From positions 1 through 33,106 of IMG/VR virus record IMGVR_UViG_3300031111_000026: DNA of 33,106 bases; one strand, 5' to 3'. The first letter of the stretch is position 1. Each line of letters opens with the position of its first letter. The DNA comes from a virus. The notes beneath the pieces were generated by a model. That model had not been told where the DNA came from, made no database searches, and was given only the letters and a program-made list of their open reading frames with translations. This document shows, in pieces, positions 15,108-22,677 of the stretch. A program made the translations under genes and the position numbers.

Positions 15108-15344
15108 GAGCATTATTATTGCGAGTTTGAAGAAGATGATGAGCTTGAAGGGAACATGCGCCTTATGTGTGATTGTGGCGCATTTATAGGCGAAGCGGCA
15201 ATCGTTCGCAGAGTAAATGAATATGAGGAGATGAGGGACAGATTGCTGTGGCTAGATTGTCTTGAGCAAGCGGGCGTCGATAATTGGCAGGGAACAGACC
15301 TTGCCACAGACTTCTACAACGAACTGATATCGAATGGAGGCTAA
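15096..15344 (+). CDS. Duplicated-family small protein B, 82 aa (HxH...CxC)
   Basis: It starts inside the first 26-bp repeat. The N-terminus MTEHEHYY, the CDCG and the RRVNEYEEMRD segment match protein A; the middle has fewer residues and the C-terminus differs. Its last codons (Asn-Gly-Gly-stop) are encoded by the leader of the second repeat copy, so the duplication supplied both the end of this gene and the start signals of the next. The function is unknown; a zinc-binding knuckle is possible. Confidence 0.65.
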   Translation: MTEHEHYYCEFEEDDELEGNMRLMCDCGAFIGEAAIVRRVNEYEEMRDRLLWLDCLEQAGVDNWQGTDLATDFYNELISNGG

Positions 15345-15359
15345 CCAATGACCGAGCAT
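15334..15359 (+). repeat. 26-bp direct repeat, copy 2
   Basis: Identical to 15082-15107. It provides the ribosome binding site and start of the 15348 gene and also encodes the C-terminal residues of the 15096 gene. It is the scar of a tandem duplication, or a recombination handle for gaining or losing gene copies. Confidence 0.9.
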
Positions 15360-15500
15360 ATTATTGAAATTGAAGGAACTATCGTGACAAATATTCCCGA
15401 AGAAGAATGGCGTAAGGCTTTTTTCAAGTGGTTGGAAAGTTATGGGTGGCATTTCTTCGGAATGCTAGTAGAGGAAACAAAGAAGCAAGAGGATATATAA
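15348..15500 (+). CDS. Hypothetical protein, 50 aa, third start of the repeat family
   Basis: It starts in repeat copy 2 with MTEH but then diverges: it lacks the CxC knuckle and continues with IIEIEG and an acidic/aromatic stretch (EEEWRKAFFKWLESYGW). It may be an unrelated gene that captured the duplicated start signals, or a decayed family member. It ends three bases before the next start. Confidence 0.55.
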   Translation: MTEHIIEIEGTIVTNIPEEEWRKAFFKWLESYGWHFFGMLVEETKKQEDI

Positions 15501-15503
15501 TAA

Positions 15504-15674
15504 ATGACCCTAATTAGACGTTATGTAGAAGAAATAATATTAGTTTCTTGGGGGGTTTTTTCATTTTTATTGATTGATGTGGCTGATGGTTATTTATCAC
15601 TGGGACTTGCTGTTTTCGGTTTAGGAGCCATCGTTGGAGCTATACTAATGGAACAACATCTAAGGGAGCACTAA
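15504..15674 (+). CDS. Small two-span membrane protein, 56 aa
   Basis: Two hydrophobic segments (about residues 11-27 and 31-49) are separated by a short DGY turn, with RR near the N-terminus and REH at the end, a hairpin membrane topology. Small two-span proteins include class II holins, but the gene lies far from the endolysin at 18330, so that role is only a possibility. It ends in TAATG with the glycosyltransferase gene. Confidence 0.55.
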   Translation: MTLIRRYVEEIILVSWGVFSFLLIDVADGYLSLGLAVFGLGAIVGAILMEQHLREH

Positions 15675-16402
15675 TGGGGAAAACAGCCGTAATTCTAACT
15701 AATTATAATATGCCAGAAAAAACAGATGCAATTGTCGGGGCTTTGAAGGCTCAGGGAAACAGTAACTATTATCCTGTTGTTATTGATAATGGTTCTGACC
15801 TTAGAGAACCTAGTAGACATACAGAACTGCGTCTTCCTAAAAACCGCCAAACTACGGCAGGCTGGTTAGCTGGTTGGGATATTGCCAGACACATGGGAAT
15901 CTTCGACAGCTACGTTTTCACAATTACTTCTATTGAAATTCCAGACAAGTATCCAAAAATTATTAGCCGTCTCAGACATACAAGGGCACATAAACCCAAT
16001 GCTGTCATTTTATCTCCCGCCCTTACAGCAAACAGCACTACAGCATGGAAACACATGCACCGACAGGGAGAAGGTCTTAGAAAGACGTGGATGGTAGATA
16101 ATTTATTTGCTTTTTATGATGCTTCATGGTTTGACCATATTGGTGGTTTTGATTATCGTTTTATATATGGTTGGGGAGTAGATTTAGAAACCTCTTATTT
16201 GGCAAGACGGTCTGGACATGATATTTATATTGATGATTCTATCCTTATAAAGAAGACTACAAACATTGGTTACGAAATGAATCGAATGAATATGAGTGCG
16301 GAAGACAGAGTGGCTTTAGCTTCTGCAAATATGGATGAAATTATGACTTTGAAATATGGGGAGAATTGGAGAGATTTGATGTATGAAAAGATTAATTTCT
16401 GA
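15674..16402 (+). CDS. Glycosyltransferase family 2-like protein
   Basis: 242 residues. The N-terminus VILTNYNMPEKTDAIV with VIDNGSD is the GT2 nucleotide-sugar binding start, and the C-terminal part FDHIGGFDYRFIYGWGVDLETSYLARRSG is the acceptor-side signature. Between them, where GT-A enzymes usually have a metal-binding DxD, the sequence reads FTITSIEIP, so the DxD looks absent. The protein is predicted to be soluble. It is coupled upstream by TAATG and overlaps the next gene by 20 bases. It may transfer a sugar to a virion or cell-surface acceptor; the substrate cannot be read. Confidence 0.78.
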   Translation: MGKTAVILTNYNMPEKTDAIVGALKAQGNSNYYPVVIDNGSDLREPSRHTELRLPKNRQTTAGWLAGWDIARHMGIFDSYVFTITSIEIPDKYPKIISRLRHTRAHKPNAVILSPALTANSTTAWKHMHRQGEGLRKTWMVDNLFAFYDASWFDHIGGFDYRFIYGWGVDLETSYLARRSGHDIYIDDSILIKKTTNIGYEMNRMNMSAEDRVALASANMDEIMTLKYGENWRDLMYEKINF

Positions 16403-17204
16403 ATGTCCACATTGTTACGGTAAGCTTGAGCTTGAAGTAACCCCAAAGTTTTATAGGTCGAAATATGACCAACATTTTTTATCTGATATGACCATTTTAT
16501 GTGTAAGTACCCTAGAAGATAGAGCCTTTCCTTTTTTCAAAAAGATGAGAGAACATGCAGACTATCTTGGAGCTGAGTTCTTTTTAGTAGGAGATTGTCC
16601 TACGGAAGAAGCTTACGAAAAGTTACTAGAAATTTCAAGTATGAATATTGCCCACAGACTAATGATGGTAAAGTCTAAAGGTTATATTGAAAGCGTTCTA
16701 ACTTCTGTTTATGAAGACGTCAAAACAACGTGGGCTATGCGGTTAGATGATGATGAAGAAATGAGTAGTGGATTAGTCCAATGGATAAAAGATAGAAAAC
16801 ACATGCAGAGTAAGAAATGGCAAGTTCCGACAATGAACCTTTATTCTCCACAAGAATATTTTGTAGAAAAGCCTCTTTTTCCTGATATACATCTGAGGCT
16901 TTCTACATGGAAAACCCATCCTAAAGTTAGTCGTGTTCATGATGGATTTGCTCTAGCCCCTCTATGCCCATATTCTATTCTACATCATAAATTTGTTATA
17001 AAGCCGTATGAGGAGCGGATTAAAATCGCTGAACGTTATGATTTAATTTCTGAGGGGGCTGGAACGGGAACGCATTTACCTTTTAATCTTCCAGAAGATT
17101 ATTTTACCGACGGAACCTATGTTGCTGATATTTTAGATGGTCGAGTAGTTGATAAACCTATGGATGGGGCTAGAAAAGTAAACTTGACGATTTTAGATAA
17201 ATGA
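16383..17204 (+). CDS. Glycosyltransferase-like protein with N-terminal Cys pair
   Basis: 273 residues. It starts with a short SECPHCYGKLEL zinc-ribbon-like piece, then a GT-A-like body: MTILCVSTLEDRAFPFF, VGDCP, and a WAMRLDDDEE element that fits the metal-binding DxD. Later HLRLSTWKTH and ILHHKF with a following KPYEERI resemble glycosyltransferases of small size. It overlaps the preceding GT2 gene by 20 bases, so the two probably act on the same glycan. The family is less clear than for its neighbour. Confidence 0.6.
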   Translation: MKRLISECPHCYGKLELEVTPKFYRSKYDQHFLSDMTILCVSTLEDRAFPFFKKMREHADYLGAEFFLVGDCPTEEAYEKLLEISSMNIAHRLMMVKSKGYIESVLTSVYEDVKTTWAMRLDDDEEMSSGLVQWIKDRKHMQSKKWQVPTMNLYSPQEYFVEKPLFPDIHLRLSTWKTHPKVSRVHDGFALAPLCPYSILHHKFVIKPYEERIKIAERYDLISEGAGTGTHLPFNLPEDYFTDGTYVADILDGRVVDKPMDGARKVNLTILDK

Positions 17205-17212
17205 GATAAAAA
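17184..17212 (+). promoter_or_regulatory. Possible weak promoter before the last plus-strand gene
   Basis: TTGACG (17184-17189), a 17-nt spacer and TAAAAA (17207-17212), with CTTGAC as in the other -35 boxes here. The -10 is poor. If used, it would start transcription near 17219, just before AAAGGAGAA and the membrane protein gene at 17243. Confidence 0.25.
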
Positions 17213-17242
17213 TAAACTATAACCTGAAAGGAGAACTTAAAC

Positions 17243-17542
17243 ATGGAAGGTATGCTTACATTGCAAGCCGCTACAGTTGCACTTGCTTTGCTTGAAGGAG
17301 TTAAATGGCTTTTGAGGAAGTTCGTTTTCAAGAACGATGAATTCAGTTTTCCCGCCGTTTACTACACACTTATGGTTCCATTTTTGACTGCTATTGCTGG
17401 TATCGGTCTAGCCGAAGTAGGTTGGGCTGACCCCATCGTTTATGAGTGGTCTTCCTTGCTACAATGGGGTGTTGCTGTTCTTTTTGAACTCATGTTTTAT
17501 CACATGGGCGTTGAACCTCTCAAAGAACACGCACGGTCTTAA
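17243..17542 (+). CDS. Membrane protein, 99 aa, three hydrophobic segments (holin candidate)
   Basis: GAAAGGAGAAC precedes the start. Hydrophobic segments occur at about residues 5-24, 40-60 and 73-89, separated by charged loops (LRKFVFKNDEF, EVGWADP), with a His/Arg-ending tail. Three spans and this size fit class I holins, and it is the last plus-strand gene next to the convergent lysis module. It is read from the opposite strand to the endolysin, which is unusual for a holin, so the role is inferred. Confidence 0.7.
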   Translation: MEGMLTLQAATVALALLEGVKWLLRKFVFKNDEFSFPAVYYTLMVPFLTAIAGIGLAEVGWADPIVYEWSSLLQWGVAVLFELMFYHMGVEPLKEHARS

Positions 17543-17566
17543 TCCCTTATTTTACAATTGACAGCG

Positions 17567-17600
17567 AACTCCCTTCTTTGAGAGGAAGAAGGGAGTTTTT
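17567..17600 (+). terminator. Terminator between the two convergent arms
   Basis: AACTCCCTTCTT (17567-17578) pairs perfectly with AAGAAGGGAGTT (17586-17597) around a 7-nt loop, followed by TTT. The T tract is on the plus side, so it mainly ends the left-arm transcript. On the minus strand the stem is followed by CGCTGTC, which is a weaker stop for the right arm. Confidence 0.85.
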
Positions 17601-17605
17601 AAGTT

Positions 17606-17989
17606 CTATTCATCTAGCAGGTCGCTACCTATTGGAATTTCGTCCAATGGGGGAAGTTCTTCTAATGTCCAAACAGGTTCGATGCCTAAATCTTCGACCT
17701 GATTTACAAGTTTCTTGACGCCAGCACGAAACAGCTTGATATAGTTTCTAAGCCGCTCGTGTTCCTCAGACAATTCTGTATATTTTTTATCTAATTCATC
17801 CACTTTTTCCATAAGATTATCTATCTGCCTATTCTGCATTTCTACCACCACTGTTGCCGCATTTGTAATTGATTCTGCCGCAGAAGCTTCGACTTTCGGC
17901 TCTTCCTTACGCATACGATAGATAACAGCAAAAGCTGAAAATCCAGCCGTAATGATGGAAGCGATGACCGCTATCCATTCTGTACTCAT
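17606..17989 (-). CDS. Membrane-anchored coiled-coil protein (spanin-like or lysis accessory candidate)
   Basis: 127 residues from the ATG at 17989, in TGATG overlap with the upstream gene and with GAGGAAAG upstream. One N-terminal membrane span (about residues 4-24) is followed by a long charged helix with heptad character (residues 45-100, NLMEKVDELDKKYTELSEEH), then a Pro- and acid-rich tail. This N-in anchor plus coiled coil resembles inner-membrane spanins and some phage lysis accessory proteins. No lipoprotein partner is visible. It is the last gene of the lysis module. Confidence 0.7.
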   Translation of the reverse strand: MSTEWIAVIASIITAGFSAFAVIYRMRKEEPKVEASAAESITNAATVVVEMQNRQIDNLMEKVDELDKKYTELSEEHERLRNYIKLFRAGVKKLVNQVEDLGIEPVWTLEELPPLDEIPIGSDLLDE

Positions 17990-18333
17990 CAAACTTTCCT
18001 CATTAGAGACTTCAAGTTTTTTTCGAATTGTTTTTCTAAATTCTTATCCTCAATAAACCTGATAACAAGAATCATGAGGATGGATAATTCAGTATGGATT
18101 CGCATAACAGGAGACCAGTCCTCAAAGGAGAAATTTACAAAAGGAACAATATCTGTAGAAAAACCCAAAATAGTCGAGTAAAAGAAAACACCCGAATAGA
18201 AAAGAAAATAGTGAAACCCTAAGATAACAAAGATTGGGTAAATTGAATACAGAGACCTACTTTTTCTAAGCTTGAGACTGCATATAATAGTGACAAGCCC
18301 TAAAATCCAGCTTGCAATTTGTGTAATACTCAT
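17989..18333 (-). CDS. Membrane protein, 114 aa (holin candidate)
   Basis: It overlaps the endolysin stop by 4 bases (ATGA). Hydrophobic segments occur at about residues 4-20, 28-60 and 80-93, and the C-terminus is strongly basic (KNLEKQFEKNLKSLMRKV), as in many holins. Its position between endolysin and spanin-like gene makes it the best holin candidate in this arm. No family motif was recognised. Confidence 0.65.
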   Translation of the reverse strand: MSITQIASWILGLVTIICSLKLRKSRSLYSIYPIFVILGFHYFLFYSGVFFYSTILGFSTDIVPFVNFSFEDWSPVMRIHTELSILMILVIRFIEDKNLEKQFEKNLKSLMRKV

Positions 18334-19115
18334 TGCTTTTTAGTCACCTTTACGTCGACGTTTGAAGGAACAACTACTTCGATTTCAATTTCGGGCTGTG
18401 GCTCTGGTTCAGTATTAGGCTGGTTGAACATTTTTTGATACAGCTCTTCTGAACCCAACCAACGATTATAGTCTAAGTCCGCACTTTCCGCCCCATAATA
18501 AGACCCCTGACCACGGGAACTTGTCTGATGAATAATGACCCTGCTAGACAAAATACCTACCTTGTTACAACTAGTTAGTAATCCTGTACCGTCATGTTCT
18601 TTTCCAAGATATGTATACATTGCCATCCACCAATAAGCGTCGTTATACCAAGATTGGTTGGACAACATATACCCGCTAACAAAACTTGGACGGGAATAGA
18701 TGATAGGGGTTCTTCCAACCTTTATTTTCAAATATTCAAAACATTCCTGTACTGTTTCTGTTACTCTAGCCTTAGAAAAGTTGTGGTGAAGTTCAACATC
18801 TAAAACAGGAGCACCTTCCCCTAAACCTTTTGAAAAGGCATCGAGAAAGTGGTTCATTTGTCGCTTTACGTCTTCTCCCGGATAAACAACATGATATGCC
18901 ATGCGGGGAATACCGACCCGCTTAGCTTCCGTCCAATTATAAGTCCATTTGTTATCAACGTATCCCCATGAAATCCCGTAACGGATTCCAACAAAATCAA
19001 CTGCTTTTGGTGTAGTTACAGACTTCATTTTATCAAAGTCTGACATACCTTGAAATTGACTGATGTCTAATCCAAAGCGTTTTTCATCTTCTGCGTTTGG
19101 CAACCAAATACCCAT
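18330..19115 (-). CDS. Endolysin, GH25 muramidase
   Basis: 261 residues. The GH25 barrel shows GLDISQFQG (D17), RYGISWGY, AYHVVYPGED, APVLDVELHH (D106, catalytic-pair E108), the IIYSRPSF strand and a late SADLDYNRW. GH25 enzymes cleave the N-acetylmuramic acid beta-1,4 bond of peptidoglycan. The last 35 residues are Pro/Glu- and Val-rich (EPEPQPEIEIEV) and look like a linker or short tail; no known cell-wall-binding repeat is seen. There is no signal peptide, so export needs a holin, and two small membrane proteins follow. The gene begins right after the fused glycosyltransferase gene. Confidence 0.9.
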   Translation of the reverse strand: MGIWLPNAEDEKRFGLDISQFQGMSDFDKMKSVTTPKAVDFVGIRYGISWGYVDNKWTYNWTEAKRVGIPRMAYHVVYPGEDVKRQMNHFLDAFSKGLGEGAPVLDVELHHNFSKARVTETVQECFEYLKIKVGRTPIIYSRPSFVSGYMLSNQSWYNDAYWWMAMYTYLGKEHDGTGLLTSCNKVGILSSRVIIHQTSSRGQGSYYGAESADLDYNRWLGSEELYQKMFNQPNTEPEPQPEIEIEVVVPSNVDVKVTKKQ

Positions 19116-20363
19116 TTAATTTTCCTTTACATAATTAGAATACTCTTCCCAATTTGCTAAGTCGTAATAATACCTTAGCGGGAAAGTTTCTAATCCAAAT
19201 TTTTGAATTGCTAGATTAATGGCGTCGGTGTAATTATCTATTTTTACGCTTTTCCAATAATCTACTACTTCTTTACTCCATATAAGAGTTCCCCAAGCCC
19301 TGTATGTTCCTTGCTCTAATTTTACTTTATTTACCACTTGTCTGTCCAATAACACCCCAAACCGTTCAGGTATTTTTGTTTCGAAAACTCCCAAATAAAA
19401 AGGGTTTGTAAGAACTTCTGGAAAGGCATTGACTGATGGGATAATTGTATCTGGCATGGAAAACAAGTTATATTCATAGCTATAGGGGAAAGAGGTTTTT
19501 ATAGCTCCCCAAATATCCTGCTCATGTTTTTGTAGGGAAAAGGCTATATTATAAGGAAGATGCTGTGTAGCCATAATGTGCTGAGAAATTTTTTCTGGGG
19601 ACGTTATAATAAGATTGGCGTCACAGTCGAGTGTTTTAATCGTTCTTTCTAATAGCCATTCTTTTTCTCCAATAGGAAGTAATTCTTTTGCAAATCCGCC
19701 CCATCTAGAGCCTTTGCCTGCGGCGGGAATAATGCCCATACGAGTAGTCTCAAGGGAGTGTTTCTTCTGTAAATATTGTTTGTTGTTTGTCCATGCTTCA
19801 AGCTGAGAATTTTTTATAGTTTTTCTATCTTTTTCTAGATGAGCTAATCCGAATAATTTTCTATCAATAAGATTTAGCGGAAAGCCCGCCGCTACTGCTC
19901 GTAAAGAATAATCAGCATCTTCATAATACATAGGTGCAAAGTGCTCATCAAAATTACCTACAGTTTTCCATAATTCAGGAGAGCCTACCAAAGCCCAACT
20001 ACTTAGAAAAGAATGCTCACTAATTCCCCTTATACAAAAACCGTTGAGACTGGAAGCTTTCAATAGGTCTTCGTTTAGTGGATGTTCTACAATAACGTCA
20101 TTATTGACAGGTAAAATCCATTCAATTCTTTCAAACCCAAGGGCGGTTTGTATTCCGATGTTTAGGGCTGATGGAAAGGGAATAATTTTTTCTGAACGCA
20201 CTTTTTTTGTTACTGTTGGGTGTTCGGGATAAGCTGGAATTGAGCCATTATCTACCAAAACAACTTTAGCTGTGGGTTCATGCTTTGCAATAGAAGAAAG
20301 AAAGGGAAGAGTAAATTCTTCCCATTCATTTATTCCAATAATTACAAAACACAAATTATTCAT
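19116..20363 (-). CDS. Fused GT2 glycosyltransferase and sugar-1-phosphate nucleotidyltransferase
   Basis: 415 residues in two parts. Residues 1-205 are a GT2 domain: LVDNGS (36-41), LPVNNDV (84-90) in the DxD position, and GNFDEHFAPMYYEDADYSLRA (the acceptor signature). Residues 208-415 begin MGIIPAAGKGSRWGGFAKELLPI, the nucleotidyltransferase signature with Gly-rich loop, R220 and K226, followed by FSMPDTII (D305) and a late WG motif. Such enzymes load NTP onto a sugar 1-phosphate. The fusion could make and use its own NDP-sugar. It overlaps the small upstream gene by 8 bases and abuts the endolysin, inside the tail/lysis region. The donor and acceptor are unknown. Confidence 0.82.
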   Translation of the reverse strand: MNNLCFVIIGINEWEEFTLPFLSSIAKHEPTAKVVLVDNGSIPAYPEHPTVTKKVRSEKIIPFPSALNIGIQTALGFERIEWILPVNNDVIVEHPLNEDLLKASSLNGFCIRGISEHSFLSSWALVGSPELWKTVGNFDEHFAPMYYEDADYSLRAVAAGFPLNLIDRKLFGLAHLEKDRKTIKNSQLEAWTNNKQYLQKKHSLETTRMGIIPAAGKGSRWGGFAKELLPIGEKEWLLERTIKTLDCDANLIITSPEKISQHIMATQHLPYNIAFSLQKHEQDIWGAIKTSFPYSYEYNLFSMPDTIIPSVNAFPEVLTNPFYLGVFETKIPERFGVLLDRQVVNKVKLEQGTYRAWGTLIWSKEVVDYWKSVKIDNYTDAINLAIQKFGLETFPLRYYYDLANWEEYSNYVKEN

Positions 20364-20583
20364 AGGCTAATAAAGCTTGTAGTTCAGGGTCATAAATACT
20401 AATAGCTACCCCAACATCAGGAGGAGCTTCTCGTTCGATAGAAGCGGAGGCATTAGCGTCAGGGTCATAATTAGCATTTGCCGCTCCACTTACTTCTGAA
20501 TAAGAATAAAGGTCATAAGCTGTCTTATCTACTGTATAACCGTTATCCATACTTGTTCCAACTGGAATATATCCTAAAATCAT
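20356..20583 (-). CDS. Small tail-region protein, 75 aa
   Basis: It starts in a TAATG overlap with the upstream gene. It is acidic and rich in Tyr, Asp, Ala and Pro (NYDPDANASASIEREAPP), mostly disordered in appearance, with no membrane segment. Position suggests a minor virion protein or tail accessory factor. The function is unknown. Confidence 0.6.
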   Translation of the reverse strand: MILGYIPVGTSMDNGYTVDKTAYDLYSYSEVSGAANANYDPDANASASIEREAPPDVGVAISIYDPELQALLAYE

Positions 20584-21539
20584 TATGCACTACTCCCACC
20601 AAGACGTTGAAATAGTCTTTCCAACATTGTTTCTTGACTTGTTTGTAAGTCTTGTTTGTCTTTTTGCTCATTTACAGATTCAATAAATCCAACGGAAGGC
20701 TCTTCGATTAGATTGGATTTTTTGTTCGCCTTCATAAGAAAGGCTCCTTCATTTCTGAACCATTCTCCTGCTGAGAGTAGCCCTTCTTTTACCGTCTTTC
20801 CCTGATTGTCTCTAATACGTTGTTTAGGGTCATAAGTATTTGCCCAATATTTTACAAGCCGTGAACGACCAGCACTAGGTGGATTAACTGGTACAGAAGT
20901 TAAAACTCTGCTTGCTGAGTAGCTTGCATTGGGTGCTTTCCAGCCAGTAGTAACCGACGCCGCTCCCGCTTTATCTGATGAACATATTTTGTACCGAGGT
21001 CCGGTACCCGGCCACCATGTTTGTATTAGTCTTGCTGTTTGTCCTATTTCTGTTGGTACGTTATCGTTTGAGCCGTCTCGTTCAGCTTCAAAATCTACTA
21101 CCAATTGAGTTTCTTCAGCACTAACAGTAATAGTTGATTTAACAATTTCATCAGGTTGAGTGTCTTCCGCTTCCGCAGGAGTTCCAAAAGGGTCATCCTG
21201 ACTAACGTCTTCATATAATAAAAGGCACATCATCCCCGCTAATACGCTGCCGCTCCAATTAAATGTAGTAACATAAGCCCCATCTGGAGGATTTAGTAAA
21301 TAAAACAATTCACCGTAAAAATCCCTGTCGGCGTTCTTGTTACGAGTTGTACCCGGAACACGAGTAAAGTCTAAAGCAAGCCCACCCGCATCGAAAACAA
21401 TGCTTGTAATTCTGTCCGTAGTATCCTCATAGCCTGTCCATGCAAATAAACATTTATTTTCTCCTGAAACTGTAATAGAACATGGTCGAGATGTGCCATA
21501 TCTATTAGTTTCGTATCCAGAACTAACGTATGAAGGCAT
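20583..21539 (-). CDS. Putative distal tail or host-binding protein, 318 aa
   Basis: Mostly beta sequence in two similar-sized parts: residues 15-125 contain SITVSGENKCLFAW, SIVFDAGGLALDF and YLLNPPDGAYVTTFNWSG, a beta-sandwich pattern seen in several phage structural proteins. The C-terminal 80 residues are charged and helical (KDKQDLQTSQETMLERLFQRL), a possible coiled coil. Its place at the distal end of the tail gene run favours an adhesin or baseplate-type role. The exact family is not recognised. Confidence 0.6.
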   Translation of the reverse strand: MPSYVSSGYETNRYGTSRPCSITVSGENKCLFAWTGYEDTTDRITSIVFDAGGLALDFTRVPGTTRNKNADRDFYGELFYLLNPPDGAYVTTFNWSGSVLAGMMCLLLYEDVSQDDPFGTPAEAEDTQPDEIVKSTITVSAEETQLVVDFEAERDGSNDNVPTEIGQTARLIQTWWPGTGPRYKICSSDKAGAASVTTGWKAPNASYSASRVLTSVPVNPPSAGRSRLVKYWANTYDPKQRIRDNQGKTVKEGLLSAGEWFRNEGAFLMKANKKSNLIEEPSVGFIESVNEQKDKQDLQTSQETMLERLFQRLGGSSA

Positions 21540-22393
21540 TATCCAATAACCTCTGACGGAGCAGATTCTTTGAAGTTCAAAACTCTGCCCTCAGTCATAT
21601 AAAGTAACCATCTAGTATTGTTTTGGTCTCCTAGCTTTGCGATGTCTTCTACAAGATTTAAAATTTTTCTGTCCGCATCCGTGTCTTTGTTAACTGTGGT
21701 AGCGTTTCCGTCATAAGAATAGCTTGCTACATATTGAGCATCATCTACAATGTCTTCAATCTGTGCTGAGGCTCCTTGTGTTCCACCACTAGTATAGTTA
21801 TAAAGTTCCCACCCCAAAGTATAAATATATCCACGAGAAAAAATTTCGATAGAAGGGTTGCCTGAGCCGCTTCCACGTTCAATAGAGGGAGTAGGAAAAG
21901 CAATTTGGTTCAAGGCTGTTTGAACTGCTTGGTCTGCAACTGCTAAGCTGGTTAGCTGACCACCGCCATAAACTCTCGCCTTCGTTCCATACCGTGCTAC
22001 ACTATTTGCATTGGTCAATTCTGTAGAACGCTCAACAGCATCATCGCCATCATAATCTGACCGCATAAGAATAGTGTTATACATGCTCTCTAAACTGATT
22101 GTTAGCTTATCTGGAGGAAGGTTCAATACCAGTTCATATACCATGCCTTCGTGCAATATTTGAGACCCATAACCGTATGCAATAAACTCTCTGCCTAACC
22201 CATTCTCAAAAAGGTCTAACATTTTATTCATTGTCATAGAAGTAGTGAAAGAAGCTGTCCAAAATCCTCCCATTGCTCTATTATCGTCTTGATAATCACT
22301 AATATCTCCACGGGCGTTGATAAAAGTTTTATTGAATCTTTCATATTCAGTAATTGGATTTTGCTTTATCACAATGGTTTCTGCAACTGACAT
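21539..22393 (-). CDS. Putative tail structural protein, 284 aa
   Basis: It starts in TAATG with the upstream gene. Alpha/beta sequence with polar Gly-, Ser- and Asn-rich loops, and no signal peptide or membrane span; a central YGTKARVYGGGQLTSLA stretch is typical of virion proteins. It lies between the tape measure block and the distal fibre-like gene, so a tail-tip component is likely. No specific family is recognised. Confidence 0.6.
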   Translation of the reverse strand: MSVAETIVIKQNPITEYERFNKTFINARGDISDYQDDNRAMGGFWTASFTTSMTMNKMLDLFENGLGREFIAYGYGSQILHEGMVYELVLNLPPDKLTISLESMYNTILMRSDYDGDDAVERSTELTNANSVARYGTKARVYGGGQLTSLAVADQAVQTALNQIAFPTPSIERGSGSGNPSIEIFSRGYIYTLGWELYNYTSGGTQGASAQIEDIVDDAQYVASYSYDGNATTVNKDTDADRKILNLVEDIAKLGDQNNTRWLLYMTEGRVLNFKESAPSEVIG

Positions 22394-22677
22394 TAAATTT
22401 CCTTTGTTTGACCGTCTAGTGCTTCTGCAATTGCTGTAGCTCTAGCTTGCAAGTCTGTTTTTTCAATTCTGTTTGCATCTACTTCTGCTAAAGTATTCGC
22501 CCGTTTTATAATGTGTTGTCGAATGGTAGCATCGTCCATTTCAACAATAAATTTATCAATAAAATTGGCAACTAGTGTCCATTCTTCCCCATCAGTAGAG
22601 CGTTCTACATCAGAACTGAAAATAAGCTTTTTATTATCTTTACTGACAGTTCCCATAATATTAATTCGGTATAACAT
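22393..22677 (-). CDS. Small tail-region protein, 94 aa
   Basis: It starts in TAATG with the large protein upstream. The N-terminal half is beta-like (LYRINIMGTVSKDNKKLIFSS), and the second half is a charged helix (IIKRANTLAEVDANRIEKTD). The function is unknown; the context suggests a minor tail or assembly component. Confidence 0.6.
   Translation of the reverse strand: MLYRINIMGTVSKDNKKLIFSSDVERSTDGEEWTLVANFIDKFIVEMDDATIRQHIIKRANTLAEVDANRIEKTDLQARATAIAEALDGQTKEI

Noticed and set aside
17558-17563. TTGACA before the central terminator
   Set aside because: No -10 element at 15 to 19 bases on the plus strand, and it directly precedes a hairpin.
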